Below are positions 46,180 to 54,205 of a DNA stretch of 64,000 nucleotides, piece by piece. The notes under the pieces were generated by a model. It was not told where the DNA came from. It saw only the letters and a program-made list of their open reading frames with translations, and ran no database searches. Position 1 is the first letter of the stretch; each line of letters starts with the position of its first letter. Source of the stretch: Rhodanobacteraceae bacterium ZG21-1 (GTDB taxonomy: Bacteria; Pseudomonadota; Gammaproteobacteria; Xanthomonadales; Rhodanobacteraceae); the NCBI GenBank assembly GCA_021390615.1, contig JAJEJU010000020.1, positions 62,001-126,000 on the forward strand, read 5' to 3'. The translations under genes and the position numbers were made by a program.

Positions 46180-47502
46180 TCAGCTCGATTTCAATTGCCA
46201 GGCCGGCTGCACGTGTGCCGCGCGCCAAGCCGGGTAGAAGGCCGCCAGCACGGTGGCCGCGATGGCCACCAGCAGGGTCAGGCTCACCAGCGAGAAATCC
46301 AGGTGCGCCAGCCGGGCGATCTCCGGCTTGAACAGGATGTCCACGCTCGACACGCCCAGCGCGGTGAGCAGCAGGCCCAGCAGGCCGCCGGCCAGGCCCA
46401 CTGCGCCGGCCTCGATTAGGTATTGCGCATAGATCTCGCCGCGCGTGGCGCCCAGCGCGCGGCGCACGCCGATCTCGCCGGCGCGGCGCATGAACTTCGC
46501 CAGCAGCAGGCCGACGGTGTTGACCAGGCAGATCAGGAAGAAGCCCAGCGCCACCACCAGCGAGATGCGGCTTTCCGGCGACACCACCTGTTCGTAGTCC
46601 ATCCACTCCATCACGTCGCGCAGGCGTATGTTCGGCGCCCAGTTGAAGCGGCCGGCGTGCTGCTGGTTGGCGGCGTAGTTGGTGAGGAAGCGGCGATAGC
46701 TTTCGACCTCGGCGGCACTGTCCAGCTCCACCCAGGGCGTGATCCACACGCAGCTGCTCTGCGTGTAGTCCGTCCAGTTGGTGTAGCTGAGCTGGCCGCG
46801 GCAGGTGTTGCGGCCGTTGATGTAGATGTGCAGGTCCAGCGCGCGGGTGAACAGCATGTAGAAGTCCGTCTGCTCGGCAAAGCCGCTGGTGCTGAACAGG
46901 TCGTAGAAGCGCGGCTGCGGATTCCAGTGGCTGAGCACGCCCACCACGCGATAGTCGTGCCCGCCGAGATTGACCGTGCGACCGGTGCTGTCGGCGCCGG
47001 CGAACAGCTTCTGGTTGAGCTCATCACTGATGACGATGTCGGCAGCCCGCTGGTCGTCGTCCTGCGCGCTCCAGCTGCTGCCGTAGCGGAACGGCACCTC
47101 GAACATCGCGAAGAAATCGCTGCCGACGGCGTAGCCGTTGGCGTTCAGCGGCAGCTCGCGCTTGCCGTCCGGCATCGCTGTGAGCTGCACCGGGTACAGC
47201 ATGGTCTGGCGCTTGGCCGCGGGCGCATGCAGCAGCGCCATCGCGTCCACATAGCCCAGCGCCTCCGGCGGCTCGTTGCGCGGCAGGTTCTGCTGCGGCC
47301 CCCAGCTGTCCAGCTGCGGGGTGAACAGCTGCGACGACTTGTCCGGGATCGGGTTGCCCGAGACGGCGCGAAACACCGAATAGGTGATCATCGACGCCGC
47401 CACCCCGAAGCCGATCGCCATGACCATCAGCGCAGTCAGCGCCGGATTGCGGCGGAGACTGCGCAGGCCTAGCTTCAGGTAGTAGCCGGATGTCGCGATC
47501 AT
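46180..47502 (-). CDS. FtsX/MacB-type ABC permease, A subunit of pair 1
   Basis: A 440-residue permease, first of the array: MIATSGYYLKLGLRSLRRNPALTALMVMAIGFGVAASMITYSVFRAVSGNPIPDKS. Periplasmic blocks are YAVGSDFFAMFEVPFRYGSSWSAQDD, QKLFAGADSTGRTV and YRVVGVLSHWNPQPRFYD. The cysteine pair is NTCRG, 16 residues between, CVWITPWVELDS. Coupling segment RRAGEIGVRRALGATRGEIY; tail WQLKSS. The start lacks the MFGYYL of the other A genes. It follows the TolC-type gene by 28 bases. Confidence 0.91.
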   Translation of the reverse strand: MIATSGYYLKLGLRSLRRNPALTALMVMAIGFGVAASMITYSVFRAVSGNPIPDKSSQLFTPQLDSWGPQQNLPRNEPPEALGYVDAMALLHAPAAKRQTMLYPVQLTAMPDGKRELPLNANGYAVGSDFFAMFEVPFRYGSSWSAQDDDQRAADIVISDELNQKLFAGADSTGRTVNLGGHDYRVVGVLSHWNPQPRFYDLFSTSGFAEQTDFYMLFTRALDLHIYINGRNTCRGQLSYTNWTDYTQSSCVWITPWVELDSAAEVESYRRFLTNYAANQQHAGRFNWAPNIRLRDVMEWMDYEQVVSPESRISLVVALGFFLICLVNTVGLLLAKFMRRAGEIGVRRALGATRGEIYAQYLIEAGAVGLAGGLLGLLLTALGVSSVDILFKPEIARLAHLDFSLVSLTLLVAIAATVLAAFYPAWRAAHVQPAWQLKSS

Positions 47503-47530
47503 GTGTCTGGACCTTCGCCTTGGAGTCGTG

Positions 47531-48874
47531 TCACTGCAGCAGCCGGTTGACGTCTTCGATGTCGCTCAGCTCGATCGTCCCCGCCGCCTGCTTGAGCGAC
47601 AGCTTGTTCAGCACGTACTGGTAGCGCTGCTGGGTGTAGGTGAAGCGCGACTCGGCCAACACCTGGATCGCGTTCACCACTTCGATCAGCCGCTGCGTGC
47701 CGATCTCGTAGCCGGCCTTCAGCGAGGCCAGCGACTTCTCCGCGGCGGCCACCGAATCGCGCGCGGTCTGCACTTGCTCGGCGCCATCCACCACCAGGTT
47801 GAAGTAGTTGTAGACGTCGCGCACGGCCTGGCGGCGCTGGCTTTCCAGACTGTCCGAATCGGCGTCGCGCTGGTGGATCGCCTGGCGTACCTGCGACTGC
47901 ACCAGGCCGCCGCTGAACAACGGAATGCTCAGGGTCAGGCCGACCGTGGTGGTGCTCGGCCCGTAGGCGGCGCTGCCCGGCCTCTCGTTCGACCAGCTGC
48001 CGAACTTGTCGAACTGCACGCCGGCGCTGAGCGTGGGCAGGTGCCCGGCGCGTGCCGCCAAGATCTTGTGCTCGTCCGAGGTCACCGCATAGCGCGCGGC
48101 CAGGATGGTCGGGTTGGTCTGCTCGGCCACGCTGGCCCAGGCCTTGGGATCGTTCGGCTCGGGCGGCTGCATCGGCAGTTCGTCGCGCAGCTTCTTCAGC
48201 GTGCCGGCCGGCTTGCCGGTGATCTGCTCCAGCGCCCGCTCGGCGTCCTTCAGGCTGTCCTGCGCGCTGATCCGCTGCGACTTGATGTAGAGGTACAGCG
48301 CCTGCGACTGGCTGACGTCGGCGGCCATCGCCAGGCCGTTCTTGAAGCGCGCGCTGGTCTGCTCGAACTCCTGCTTGTAGCCGTCCTCGTAGGCCTGGTT
48401 GATCTCCAGCGCGTCCTGCGCCTGCAGCACGTTGAAATAGGCCGTAGCCACGCGCACGTAGAGGTTCTGCAGGGCGGCGCGATAGGTCTCGTCCTGCGAA
48501 CTGGCGATGGCGTGCGCCGCGCGCAGGCTGGCGATGTCGGCCAGGTTGACGATGGTCTGGTTGAGCGAGCCATTCAGATCGCGGCCGCGCGTATGCCCGC
48601 CGTTGCTCGCCGACACCGTATTGCCGTTCTGCTGGTTGCTGCTGCCGCCATGCACTTGATCGAGGCTCAGGCCCGCGGACAGCTGCGGCAGCAGCGCTGC
48701 GCGCGCCTGCGGCACCTGCTCGGCCACGACCAGGCGCTGGGCGTCGGCGCCGGCCAGCACCGGGTCGTTGGCGACGGCCTGGCGATACACGTCCAGCAAG
48801 TCCTCGCAGCGCCCCGTCGAGGGCGCCAGGGACAGCAGGCATAACAGCGGCAGCAGCTTGGCTCGCATGGGCAT
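47531..48874 (-). CDS. TolC-family outer-membrane efflux protein
   Basis: A 447-residue outer-membrane channel protein with a signal peptide (RAKLLPLLCLLSLAPSTGRC) and two OEP repeats. The first starts LLDVYRQAVANDPVLAGADAQRLVVAEQVPQARAALLPQLSAG and the second TNPTILAARYAVTSDEHKILAARAGHLPTLSAG; LFSGGLVQSQVRQA and LIEVVNAIQVLAESRFTYTQQRYQYVLN are also typical. TolC trimers form the outer-membrane duct of tripartite exporters; here it should dock with the HlyD-type adaptor encoded upstream. Starts at 48874 or 48868 are possible. Confidence 0.94.
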   Translation of the reverse strand: MPMRAKLLPLLCLLSLAPSTGRCEDLLDVYRQAVANDPVLAGADAQRLVVAEQVPQARAALLPQLSAGLSLDQVHGGSSNQQNGNTVSASNGGHTRGRDLNGSLNQTIVNLADIASLRAAHAIASSQDETYRAALQNLYVRVATAYFNVLQAQDALEINQAYEDGYKQEFEQTSARFKNGLAMAADVSQSQALYLYIKSQRISAQDSLKDAERALEQITGKPAGTLKKLRDELPMQPPEPNDPKAWASVAEQTNPTILAARYAVTSDEHKILAARAGHLPTLSAGVQFDKFGSWSNERPGSAAYGPSTTTVGLTLSIPLFSGGLVQSQVRQAIHQRDADSDSLESQRRQAVRDVYNYFNLVVDGAEQVQTARDSVAAAEKSLASLKAGYEIGTQRLIEVVNAIQVLAESRFTYTQQRYQYVLNKLSLKQAAGTIELSDIEDVNRLLQ

Positions 48875-48908
48875 ACTCAGGGCGTGGTGAACGGGAGGGC
48901 GCACGGCA

Positions 48909-49625
48909 TCAGGCGCTGTGACGGTTGTCCTGGGTCGCCGTGCGGAAGCGCGGATCCTCGGCGAGGTCGACCACCTGGCCGTCGATCACGTGCACGTTGC
49001 GCTGCGCGCGCAGGGCCAGCTCGGGATCGTGGGTGACCATCACGATGGTGGCGCCCTCGCGGTGGATCTCCTCGAGCAGCTCCATCACGCCGCGGGCCAT
49101 CTGGGTGTCCAGGTTGCCGGTCGGTTCGTCGGCCAGCAGCAGGCGCGGCGAGCCGGCCAGCGCACGGGCGATCGCCACGCGCTGCTGCTGGCCGCCGGAG
49201 AGTTCCGCCGGATAGTGCTTGGCGCGCGAGGCCAGGCCGACGCGCTCCAGCGAATCCATGATGCGCTGCTTGCGCTCGGCCGCCTTCATGCCGCGGTAGC
49301 GCAGCGGCACCTCGACGTTGTCGTAGACGTTGAGATCGGGAATCAGGTTGAAGGCCTGGAAGATGAAGCCGATCTTCTCGTTGCGGATCTTCGAGCGGGC
49401 GTTGTCGTTGAGCTGGCTCACCTCGATGCCGTCGAGGTGGTACTGGCCGCCGGTGAAGGTCTCGAGCAGGCCGGCGATGGTTAGGAAGGTGGTCTTGCCG
49501 GAACCCGAAGGCCCGGTGACGGCGACGAACTCGCCTTCCTTCACGTCGATGTTGAAATCGCGCAGCGCATAGGTTTCCACCACTTCGGTGCGGTAGACCT
49601 TGGACAGGTGGGTCATCTTGAGCAT
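48909..49625 (-). CDS. ABC transporter ATPase (MacB/LolD type)
   Basis: A 238-residue ATPase, the only nucleotide-binding subunit in the locus. Walker A GPSGSGKTT is at about residues 38-46, then the Q-loop FIFQAFNLIPDLNVYDNVEVPLRYRG, the signature ELSGGQQQRVAIARAL, Walker B LLLADEPTGNLD and the switch VTHDPELA. Genes of this type energise FtsX/MacB permeases by mechanotransmission. With twelve permease genes downstream, the single ATPase probably pairs with several permease heterodimers. 34 bases before the TolC-type gene. Confidence 0.96.
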   Translation of the reverse strand: MLKMTHLSKVYRTEVVETYALRDFNIDVKEGEFVAVTGPSGSGKTTFLTIAGLLETFTGGQYHLDGIEVSQLNDNARSKIRNEKIGFIFQAFNLIPDLNVYDNVEVPLRYRGMKAAERKQRIMDSLERVGLASRAKHYPAELSGGQQQRVAIARALAGSPRLLLADEPTGNLDTQMARGVMELLEEIHREGATIVMVTHDPELALRAQRNVHVIDGQVVDLAEDPRFRTATQDNRHSA

Positions 49626-49715
49626 GAGTACGTCCTTCAGTGGTGGAGTGAATGAACTTTCAAGAGTGCGGCCAGGAATGGCCGCTGTTTGACGTCGCGC
49701 CCGGGGACGAGCGCG

Positions 49716-50987
49716 CTAGTTGCTGATCGCCACCCGCGCGGCGTTCTTGAAGTTATCGGTGCCGGAGATCACGATGCGATCGCCCTGCTTCAGGCCGTCG
49801 AGGATCTCCACCTTGTCGATGCTGCTGGCGCCGACGCGGATCGGCGTGCGGGTGGCGATGCCGTCGCGCACCACGTAGGCGTAGCTGCCGCCGGACTCGT
49901 CCACGAAGGAGCCGCGCTGCACGGTGAGCACGTCCTCGCGGCGGTCGAGCAGCACGCGCACCGACAGGCGCTGGTTCTGCCGCAGCTGCTTCGGCGTCTC
50001 GCCGTCGAAGCGCAGCCGGGCAGCCACCTCGCCGTTCACTACCTCGGGCGAGATCGCGCTCACCAGACCCTTCCACACATTGCCGTTGCCGCTGATCTCG
50101 CCGGCCATGCCGATGCCGAGGTCGCGCGCGAAGCTCTCAGGCACCTGCATCTCGACCTGCAGCGCCGACAGGTCGATCACGCTCAGCAGTTGCGCGTCCT
50201 TCGCCACCGTGGCGCGTTCGGCGATGAACAGCTGGCCGACCTGGCCGTCCACCGGCGACTTCACGTTGAGGCTGTCCACCTGGCGCTGCAGGTCCTGCAC
50301 CACCAGCAGCTGGTTGTCGTGCGCCAGCTTCTTCGACTGCACGTTGAACTTCAGGCTGTCGTTGTTCATGCCCATGTCGGACTTGGCGTGGGCCAGCGCG
50401 ATGCGCGCCTTCTCCAGCGTGTCCTTCGACTGGTCCACCTCGACGCCGGTGGCGGCGCCGGCGGCGAAGGCCTTCTGCTCGCGCGCCAGGTTGGTCTCGG
50501 CGCTCTTCTCATCGATCTGCGCGTTGTCGTAGGCCTTCTGCAGCTCGCTCTGCTTGGTGCGCGCGTCGACTTGGGCCTGCATGTAGTCGACCTGCATGGC
50601 ATCGGCCTTCGACTGCTCCTGCGCCAGCTTGCTGATCAGGTCCGGGCTGTCGATCACCGCCAGCACCTGGTCCTTGCGCACCGAGTCGCCGGCGTGCACT
50701 TTCAAGGTCACGGCGCCGCCGTACACGGCGTACAGGGTCGGGCTGACCGCCGCGACTACCTTGCCCTCGGCGGCGATGTCGCGCACGAACTGACCGCGCT
50801 CCACCGTGGCGAAGGCCAGCCGCGAACTGCTCACCGAGGCGTCGGCGGAAAACAGCCGGGCGATGCCGGGCATGGCCAGCGCCAGCACGGCGACCACCGC
50901 CACGCCGCCACCGATCAGCAGCCAGCGCCGCTTGCTGTTGGATTTGACCTCGATCGTCCGGTCTTGTGCGGAGGTATCGCGAATCAT
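49716..50987 (-). CDS. HlyD/MacA-type periplasmic adaptor protein
   Basis: A 423-residue membrane-fusion protein. The N-terminal anchor is at about residues 20-42 (RRWLLIGGGVAVVAVLALAMPG), then a first lipoyl half (GAVTLKVHAGDSVRKDQVLAVIDSPDL). A long coiled coil follows (LAQEQSKADAMQVDYMQAQVDARTKQSELQKAYDNAQ and onward), a second lipoyl half (VKSPVDGQVGQLFIAERATV) and beta-barrel domains. It is the first gene of the exporter operon. The ATG at 50987 is about 35 bases downstream of the predicted sigma-54 transcription start; the longer open frame would run through the promoter and is rejected. Confidence 0.94.
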   Translation of the reverse strand: MIRDTSAQDRTIEVKSNSKRRWLLIGGGVAVVAVLALAMPGIARLFSADASVSSSRLAFATVERGQFVRDIAAEGKVVAAVSPTLYAVYGGAVTLKVHAGDSVRKDQVLAVIDSPDLISKLAQEQSKADAMQVDYMQAQVDARTKQSELQKAYDNAQIDEKSAETNLAREQKAFAAGAATGVEVDQSKDTLEKARIALAHAKSDMGMNNDSLKFNVQSKKLAHDNQLLVVQDLQRQVDSLNVKSPVDGQVGQLFIAERATVAKDAQLLSVIDLSALQVEMQVPESFARDLGIGMAGEISGNGNVWKGLVSAISPEVVNGEVAARLRFDGETPKQLRQNQRLSVRVLLDRREDVLTVQRGSFVDESGGSYAYVVRDGIATRTPIRVGASSIDKVEILDGLKQGDRIVISGTDNFKNAARVAISN

Positions 50988-51034
50988 CTGTCTCAGGCCC
51001 CTCGCCGCGGAATGGCGGCTGCTGGGCTGATTAC

Positions 51035-51050
51035 GCAAAGCCCGTGCCAA
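51035..51050 (-). promoter_or_regulatory. Sigma-54 (-24/-12) promoter of the exporter operon
   Basis: On the minus strand TTGGCACGGGCTTTGC contains TGGCAC, a 5-base spacer and TTGC, with the invariant GG and GC doublets exactly 12 bases apart. Transcription would start near 51023, leaving a leader of about 36 bases before the HlyD-type ATG at 50987. An NtrC-family activator gene in the same locus makes this a strong call. Confidence 0.85.
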
Positions 51051-51105
51051 CCAAGAAATGCCTTTCTGTTCAATGCATTGGGCCGGCTCGGCCACGGCGG
51101 ACGGG

Positions 51106-51163
51106 TGTCCGCGGACAATTTCGCGGACAGGCGGACAGTGCCCGCCGGACACGCCGGCGGACA
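51106..51163. promoter_or_regulatory. Probable enhancer (activator-binding) cluster
   Basis: A perfect palindrome TGTCCGCGGACA (51106-51117) is followed by further same-orientation copies of GCGGACA at 51123-51129, 51131-51137 and 51157-51163, and CCGGACA at 51145-51151. The cluster lies about 55-130 bases upstream of the sigma-54 promoter, the expected place for an NtrC-type upstream activating sequence. Binding by the locus regulator is inference. Confidence 0.65.
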
Positions 51164-51230
51164 AGCGCCCGACCGCCGCCGCGCCCGGGCCTTGCGCCGC
51201 AGGCTTCGCGCCGCTTAACGTCTGCGCGGT

Positions 51231-51243
51231 TCCAATGATTGGA
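51231..51243. promoter_or_regulatory. Inverted repeat just before the cysteine-peptidase gene
   Basis: TCCAAT-G-ATTGGA, a perfect 6-bp inverted repeat around one base, ends 8 bases before the GTG start at 51252. It could be an operator or a start-site-occluding hairpin; the region has no strong ribosome-binding site. Confidence 0.35.
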
Positions 51244-51251
51244 CTAGCCCC

Positions 51252-53144
51252 GTGCCAAACCGCCGTTCATTGCTGCCGCTGCTGCTGGCGGCCATGTCGA
51301 TCTTGTTGGGCCGTCCGGGCGATGCGCAGGCCAAGGACGCCTTCGTGGTGATCTCCGGCGGCGGCAACCCGGGCAGCAACCACTATTCGCAGTACCTGCA
51401 GGCGCGCGCCTACGCGAGTTATCTGCATGCGCACTACCCGCACGATGCGATCTGGACTTTCTTCGGCGCAGGCAATCGCAGCGGCAGGCCGCCAGCGCTG
51501 TTCGACGTCGAGCGCACCGTGACCGACAACCAGGGCCGCGAGCGCACCACCTGGATCGCCGGCGCGCTGCCGGACAACCGCCCGGCCCGCAAGGAAGAAC
51601 TCGCCCGCGCCTTCCGCGACGAGATCCTGCCGACGGTGAAAGACGGCGGCACGCTGTACCTGTTCGTCGGCGACCATGGCGGCCCGTCCTCGGATTCGCG
51701 CGGCGAAAGCATCATCAGCCTGTGGGGCTGGGACCGTGATCCGACCGTGCCGTACGGTTGGCGCGATTACCGCTACTCCGAAGACCTGGGCGTCGCCGAG
51801 CTGCGCCGCTGGCTGTCCGCCGGGCTCGGGCGCGGCCGGGTGGTGTTCGTGATGAGCCAGTGTTTCTCCGGCGGTTTCCACTATCTCGGCCTGCCGCGCG
51901 AAGAGACGCCCGACCCGGCATGGTTCACGCGGCGGCCGGCGCGTTCGCAGCTGCCGGGCCAGACCGAACTGCCGCCGGTGGCGGGCTTCACCGCAACCGA
52001 TGACCAGTCGTATGCCTCGGGCTGCACTTCCGACGTGTCGGCCGACAAGTGGGCCGGCTACGAACGCTATCTGCCGGAAAACCTCACCGGCCTGGACCTG
52101 TTCACCCTGAAGCCCGGCTCGTTGCCGGCGCGCCCCTCGCTGTACGAGGCTCATGTGCAGGCGGTGCTGGCCGACCGCACCATCGACAAGCCGCGCGCCA
52201 CCTCCGAGCAATATCTCAGCGACTGGTCGCGCACTATCGAGCGGCTGGAGCCGGGCGACGGCCTGGTCGCCGCGGTCAAGCCTGCGCTGGCGCATTTCCG
52301 CCAGGTCATGGACGGCGAGCCGCCGGTGTCCACCGATGCCGCGCTGCAGGCGCGCGCGCAGGAATTCCACCGCTACGTCGAACGCTTGAATCGGGACAAC
52401 CCTGCCTACGAAAAGCTGGAGCATGCCCCGCAGGCCAGGCTCGAGCAGATCGCCCAGCTCGGCATGTCCGCGCCGGCCGCTCGGCGCGGGTCGCCGTATC
52501 CACAGGACGACGACGAAAGCCAGATGAACGATCAAGCGCTGTTCGTGCGCCTGTGGAGCAAGACCATCGAGCCGGCCTGGCAGCACGCGCTGGAGGCCGG
52601 CGAACTGAACTCGCTACCGGCCGCCGAGTTGGCCTACGAGCGCGATCTGGCACAGCTGCGCGCGTCGGCGGACGATGCCGCCGGCAACGCCTCGAACAAC
52701 CCGGCAAGCACGATCGACCCGGCCATGCTGGCCTATTACGAGGGCGGCTACGCCGATCCGGCAAGCTTCGATCCGGCACGCGCCAAGGTCGTCGCGGACT
52801 GGGACAGCCACCGCTATCACGCCATCCTGGACTGGGCCAAAAAGTCCAAGGACGCGTCGGTAAGCGCCGCCGCCAGCGCGGTGCTGGCCCTGGTGCCCGC
52901 ACAGCTGTACGACCCCGATGCCGCGACGGAAGCGCCTGACCAGGCGGCCGACACATCGAAGCCGAAGCATGCACCGAAGGCATCGCGGCCCACGCCCGAT
53001 ATCGCCGCCGCGCGCATCCTGCTCTACCGGCGAGTGCAGGCCGCCTGGCAATTCCTGCTGGAAACCAACGAGAAGCCGGCACTGGCGCGGCTCGCCGCAC
53101 TGACTCAATTGGAACGCACGCCGCTGCCGCTGGCGCGGCGTTGA
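51252..53144 (+). CDS. Exported caspase/legumain-like (clan CD) cysteine peptidase
   Basis: A 630-residue protein with a signal peptide (RRSLLPLLLAAMSILLGRPGDAQA). The N-terminal half is a clan CD peptidase fold: KDAFVVISGGGNPGSNHYSQYLQARAYASYL, then His142 in LFVGDHGG and Cys204 in VFVMSQCFSGGF, the His-Gly and QCxSG dyad of C13/caspase-type enzymes. The C-terminal half (about 330-630) is helical and unrecognised. The start is GTG; an internal ATG at 51294 would destroy the signal peptide. It diverges from the exporter operon, sharing a 264-base intergenic region with its sigma-54 promoter. Substrate unknown. Confidence 0.82.
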   Translation: MPNRRSLLPLLLAAMSILLGRPGDAQAKDAFVVISGGGNPGSNHYSQYLQARAYASYLHAHYPHDAIWTFFGAGNRSGRPPALFDVERTVTDNQGRERTTWIAGALPDNRPARKEELARAFRDEILPTVKDGGTLYLFVGDHGGPSSDSRGESIISLWGWDRDPTVPYGWRDYRYSEDLGVAELRRWLSAGLGRGRVVFVMSQCFSGGFHYLGLPREETPDPAWFTRRPARSQLPGQTELPPVAGFTATDDQSYASGCTSDVSADKWAGYERYLPENLTGLDLFTLKPGSLPARPSLYEAHVQAVLADRTIDKPRATSEQYLSDWSRTIERLEPGDGLVAAVKPALAHFRQVMDGEPPVSTDAALQARAQEFHRYVERLNRDNPAYEKLEHAPQARLEQIAQLGMSAPAARRGSPYPQDDDESQMNDQALFVRLWSKTIEPAWQHALEAGELNSLPAAELAYERDLAQLRASADDAAGNASNNPASTIDPAMLAYYEGGYADPASFDPARAKVVADWDSHRYHAILDWAKKSKDASVSAAASAVLALVPAQLYDPDAATEAPDQAADTSKPKHAPKASRPTPDIAAARILLYRRVQAAWQFLLETNEKPALARLAALTQLERTPLPLARR

Positions 53145-53516
53145 CCGCGCCGCCGCGGAGCCTGCCCAGCTCGGCGGCGCGCTCTGCGTGCTGACATGAA
53201 CACGCTGCGTGCAGCACCGGCCCCTCCACGACTAACACCGTGAATCGGACGTCTGGACGTCTGGACGTCTGATTGATCGTGTTCATCAATGCTTCGAATG
53301 CGGCGTGTGTCGAACACAGAGCACGAGCCGCAAACACTGTCGCTCGCGGCCGATATCGCCGCCATATGCACCCTGCCATCCGCATGAGGACGCGAACCAT
53401 CGCATCCCATGGCCGGTCAGATATCGTCCGGCCAGCTCGCGCAGACGCAGTGCGCAGCGGTCGATCCGCCAGAGTGGGCCGAGTCGATCCAGTCAGGCCA
53501 GTCTGATCGGGGCGAT
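53145..53516. other. 372-base intergenic stretch with a short tandem repeat
   Basis: No convincing gene. It lies between the cysteine-peptidase gene and the heme-related gene, which converge on it. It contains the 3-copy GGACGTCT repeat at 53247-53270; otherwise nothing recognisable. Confidence 0.5.
53247..53270. repeat. Three perfect tandem copies of GGACGTCT
   Basis: Three head-to-tail 8-bp units, each with the palindrome GACGTC at its core, are flanked by AATC and GATTG. Position after the cysteine-peptidase gene suggests a slippage-prone spacer or a protein-binding array. Confidence 0.7.
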
Positions 53517-54095
53517 CTAGCCGCGGCGCAGCGGAACCGCCTCGGCCTGCGCGATCCGTTGCGCTGCCTGTCGGCCCAGGCTGGATAAAGCGTCGTGTTC
53601 GATCGCTTCCAGCATGCCGATCCCGGCCAGCTCGCGGTGACGAAAGGCCACCACGCGCGCCGCCGCCGAACGCAGGCCGCGATGACGCAGCGCGCGCAAG
53701 CTGGGCGGCTTCGCCTCGGCATCCTGCAGCAGCGCATCCCAGGCCAGGTAATCGGTATCCGGCAACAGATGCAGACGCGCGCGCAGCTCGCCGTTCTGGT
53801 CGAGGCATTCCAGCCACTCGCGCGGCCCGTCCTCGGTGACCACGCTGGCGGCGGCGAACCAGCGTGCCTGCAGCAGCGGCGCCAGTTCGCGCTGCGCCAG
53901 CAGCACGCCGTCGACCCATGGTTCGGCGGAGGCGGGACGTGCGGTCACGTACAGCACGCTGCCCAGCAACGGCAGCTGGCGCGCCAATTGCGGCGGCGAC
54001 AGGCGCAGCCACTGGCGCGACGCATACAGGGGGGCGCCGCTGGAAAAGCGGCAGATCGACGGGGAAACGGCAGCGAGCCAGCCAAACACAGGCAC
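53517..54095 (-). CDS. HemS/ChuX-like heme-utilisation protein (single half-domain)
   Basis: A 192-residue protein resembling one half of the HemS/HmuS heme-handling fold. LARQLPLLGSVLYVTARP resembles the LPxLGxVLALTRN block, and WLECLDQNGELRARLHLLPDTDYLAWDALLQD resembles the LQFFDAxGxAVHKVYL…AWDAL block. It lies 110 bases downstream of hemP on the same strand, supporting a role in heme binding or delivery after uptake. Family members are duplicated or single-domain cytoplasmic proteins. The start (GTG at 54095) is uncertain. Similarity is by eye, so confidence is moderate. Confidence 0.55.
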   Translation of the reverse strand: MPVFGWLAAVSPSICRFSSGAPLYASRQWLRLSPPQLARQLPLLGSVLYVTARPASAEPWVDGVLLAQRELAPLLQARWFAAASVVTEDGPREWLECLDQNGELRARLHLLPDTDYLAWDALLQDAEAKPPSLRALRHRGLRSAAARVVAFRHRELAGIGMLEAIEHDALSSLGRQAAQRIAQAEAVPLRRG

Positions 54096-54205
54096 CTCCG
54101 GTGACCAGGCCCGGCTGGCCGCACTAGGGCGGCGCTGGCGGAGGCGAAACGCGGCGATGCGCGTCGGAAGGCGGCGTATCCCTGTTCAGGTCGCCGCGCG
54201 GGGAT

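Noticed and set aside
50988-51164. N-terminal extension of the HlyD-type protein in the open frame up to 51164
   Set aside because: It would translate the sigma-54 promoter and enhancer region, has no resemblance to adaptor proteins, and the membrane anchor begins properly after the ATG at 50987.
53517-54095. Chorismate lyase (UbiC) considered for this gene because of length
   Set aside because: UbiC motifs are missing, and the WLECLDQNGELRARLHLL and AWDALL blocks together with the adjacent hemP fit a HemS/ChuX-type protein better.
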